Shown piece after piece: positions 62,483 to 64,000 of a stretch of DNA of 64,000 nt (within the stretch, counting starts at the first letter, position 1; each line of letters begins with the position of its first letter). This DNA is from Dallia pectoralis (lineage: Eukaryota; Chordata; Actinopteri; Esociformes; Umbridae): NCBI GenBank assembly GCA_029465975.1, contig CM055759.1, positions 11,634,744 through 11,698,743 of the forward strand, given 5' to 3'. The notes below the pieces were generated by a model that made no database searches, had not been told where the DNA came from, and saw nothing but the letters and a program-made list of their open reading frames with translations. The position numbers and the translations under genes are program-made.

Positions 62483-63904
62483 ATTTCTGCAGTGTCTCAT
62501 ACCCAGTCACTAGCCAGACAATATGCTGTTCTCTCTGGGGTAGAGGGGGTGAATAACTGTTGCTTGCATGTGATTCAAGTAGTTGTTAGGAAGGTACAAC
62601 TTCTAAACACGGCTTCACTAATGACCAATGATAAATTGAACTAGTGGATAAGAAGATCCTGGAAAAGATTTTCTTTAGTAACTACAATGTTACAATGTAT
62701 ATAAACAAAGGCAAATAGAGACATAAAAACATGCTGATTTATGTTCCTTGGTTTCATAAGTAGAACAAACAATAACATTACTAGTATGGCAAGTTTGACT
62801 ATTTTTATTGACTTATTTCACAAATGCATTTTTTGTAAGTAAACCCCAGAACACTCAGGAACGGCAATGTAAAACTGGCATTTGAAGAAAATTTGATTAC
62901 TAGGCAAGTTAAATAAAACATATTTATTGATATGTTTAAAGTTAGGTCTATTTAAGGTTGAAAAACAGATTAGGTTGTGAAGGAACTTTGCATAACAGCT
63001 GCAAGGGAGATGAATGAGCTGGTAACATTAATAAACTGCAAAGCAAAGCCTGTGTGAACAACTGCACTGATTTAGTTCTACAAAGCTGTGTCTACTATAC
63101 TTAATCAATAAGTCAATTATTTTAAAACTAATAAGCATGCATTTTTGCTTGCTGTGTCCAATTATCATGTATTTTTCTTCTCTAATGCTGCAACCTGATA
63201 TATTATTACCTGAATCCGTCAAACTGGCAGCTGGTGGTGAAGAACTGAGGCCCCAGAACATTTAGGAATCAGCCAGCGATCATTGCAAACAGACACATTA
63301 TATATATATATATAATATACATAATTCTACTCACTAAATTGAAGTCATTAAGGAAACCAAAACAAATCATGACTCTTTAGTCAGTAAAAACTGATAAAAA
63401 GACAATGAGGTGATTCTAAAAGAATGAATAATTTATCACCTGAACATAAGTAATTTAAACACATTGGTTTGACCTGGAACAATTGTGCCACATTGCTAGA
63501 GCTGATCACAAATATCAATGTCTGCTAAATCCTAATCAGCCAATGAATATAATGGTCTACGTAGTTAGACATAATCCAACACTAGGTCACCCAAGCAGCC
63601 TTTCCATAACTCCATCGTCTTATTCTGATTGTGTATTATAGTAACATGTGACATGTGTCAGGATAATTAGTTTACAAAAGTAGATGTTTTCATCACTAGC
63701 GATCATTTATCTTTTGACATGTGGCCTTTCCTTCATTGTGGTATTGTGTTAAAGGAAACTATACTGACTGCCTTGATTTAAAATGACTTTCATGCTAGAG
63801 CAGTGTATTGTTAAATATATGTTTTTCTCACACATCTCACAGATCTAATAGCGTAACAGCCCGTGCTAGGCTATATGTGCCATGTTACAAGGCCAGGTCG
63901 CTTT
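62483..63904. other. Non-coding sequence
   Basis: Nothing recognised, apart from a short TATATA run at 63299-63318. Confidence 0.45.
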
Positions 63905-63953
63905 TTGTATTTATTGTATTCAACCTTTACTTAACCAGGTAGGCCAATTGTAA
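63905..63953 (+). repeat. Fragment of a fish interspersed repeat
   Basis: TTCAACCTTTACTTAACCAG GTAGGCCAATTG, the same family as 28096-28178. Confidence 0.45.
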
Positions 63954-64000
63954 CATGAATGTAACAGACCGCCGATTTACGCTATAAAATATTTAAGCTA

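Overview
The window looks like teleost fish genomic DNA. The evidence is a chromodomain (sushi-type) Ty3/gypsy element, an IN-before-RT Ty3/gypsy element of the Gmr1 kind, fish-type Tc1/mariner relics, a fish LINE 3' end, a tRNA-derived SINE fragment, and many long TG/CA microsatellites and minisatellites. Two short interspersed repeats (28096-28178 and 63905-63953) resemble families I associate with pike and salmonids, so Protacanthopterygii is a weak guess. There are no bacterial-type genes, rRNAs, tRNA genes or CRISPR arrays. The only host-gene signal is one possible 5' coding exon at 57934-58176.

Layout. 1-6948: two nearly identical sushi-type retrotransposons in direct tandem on the minus strand, sharing one LTR (LTR-internal-LTR-internal, the last running off the left edge). 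6949-22228: mostly single-copy AT-rich sequence with minisatellites of 28 bp (8456-9934), 45 bp (11875-12374) and 13/26 bp (21312-21716), microsatellites, a SINE fragment and an LTR-like repeat. 22229-24561: a decayed Tc1-like transposon whose interior is a 48-bp minisatellite. 24562-30261: single-copy sequence with TG repeats. 30262-36375: nested insertions, namely a palindromic-ended repeat interrupted by a LINE fragment (carrying a 42-bp minisatellite) and by a decayed Gmr1-like LTR element. 37397-37840: a solo LTR with a 5-bp target-site duplication. 39200-39560: CA-rich array. 40405-49188: a huge array (about 516 copies) of a 17-bp AT-rich unit with 3.4-kb internal duplications. 49189-57933: single-copy sequence with a sushi-like LTR. 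57934-58176: possible exon. 58177-64000: a Tc1-like relic, a polypyrimidine tract and a 100-bp TG microsatellite.

No pathway links these features; what ties the window together is repeat biology. The sushi element carries a readable self-priming signature: the presumed first bases of its transcript are complementary to the site beside the 5' LTR. The 3.7-kb element has integrase upstream of reverse transcriptase, the reverse of normal Ty3/gypsy order. Two minisatellites have clearly grown out of transposon sequence. Tandem repeats make up roughly a fifth of the window. All identifications come from reading motifs; no database search was possible.
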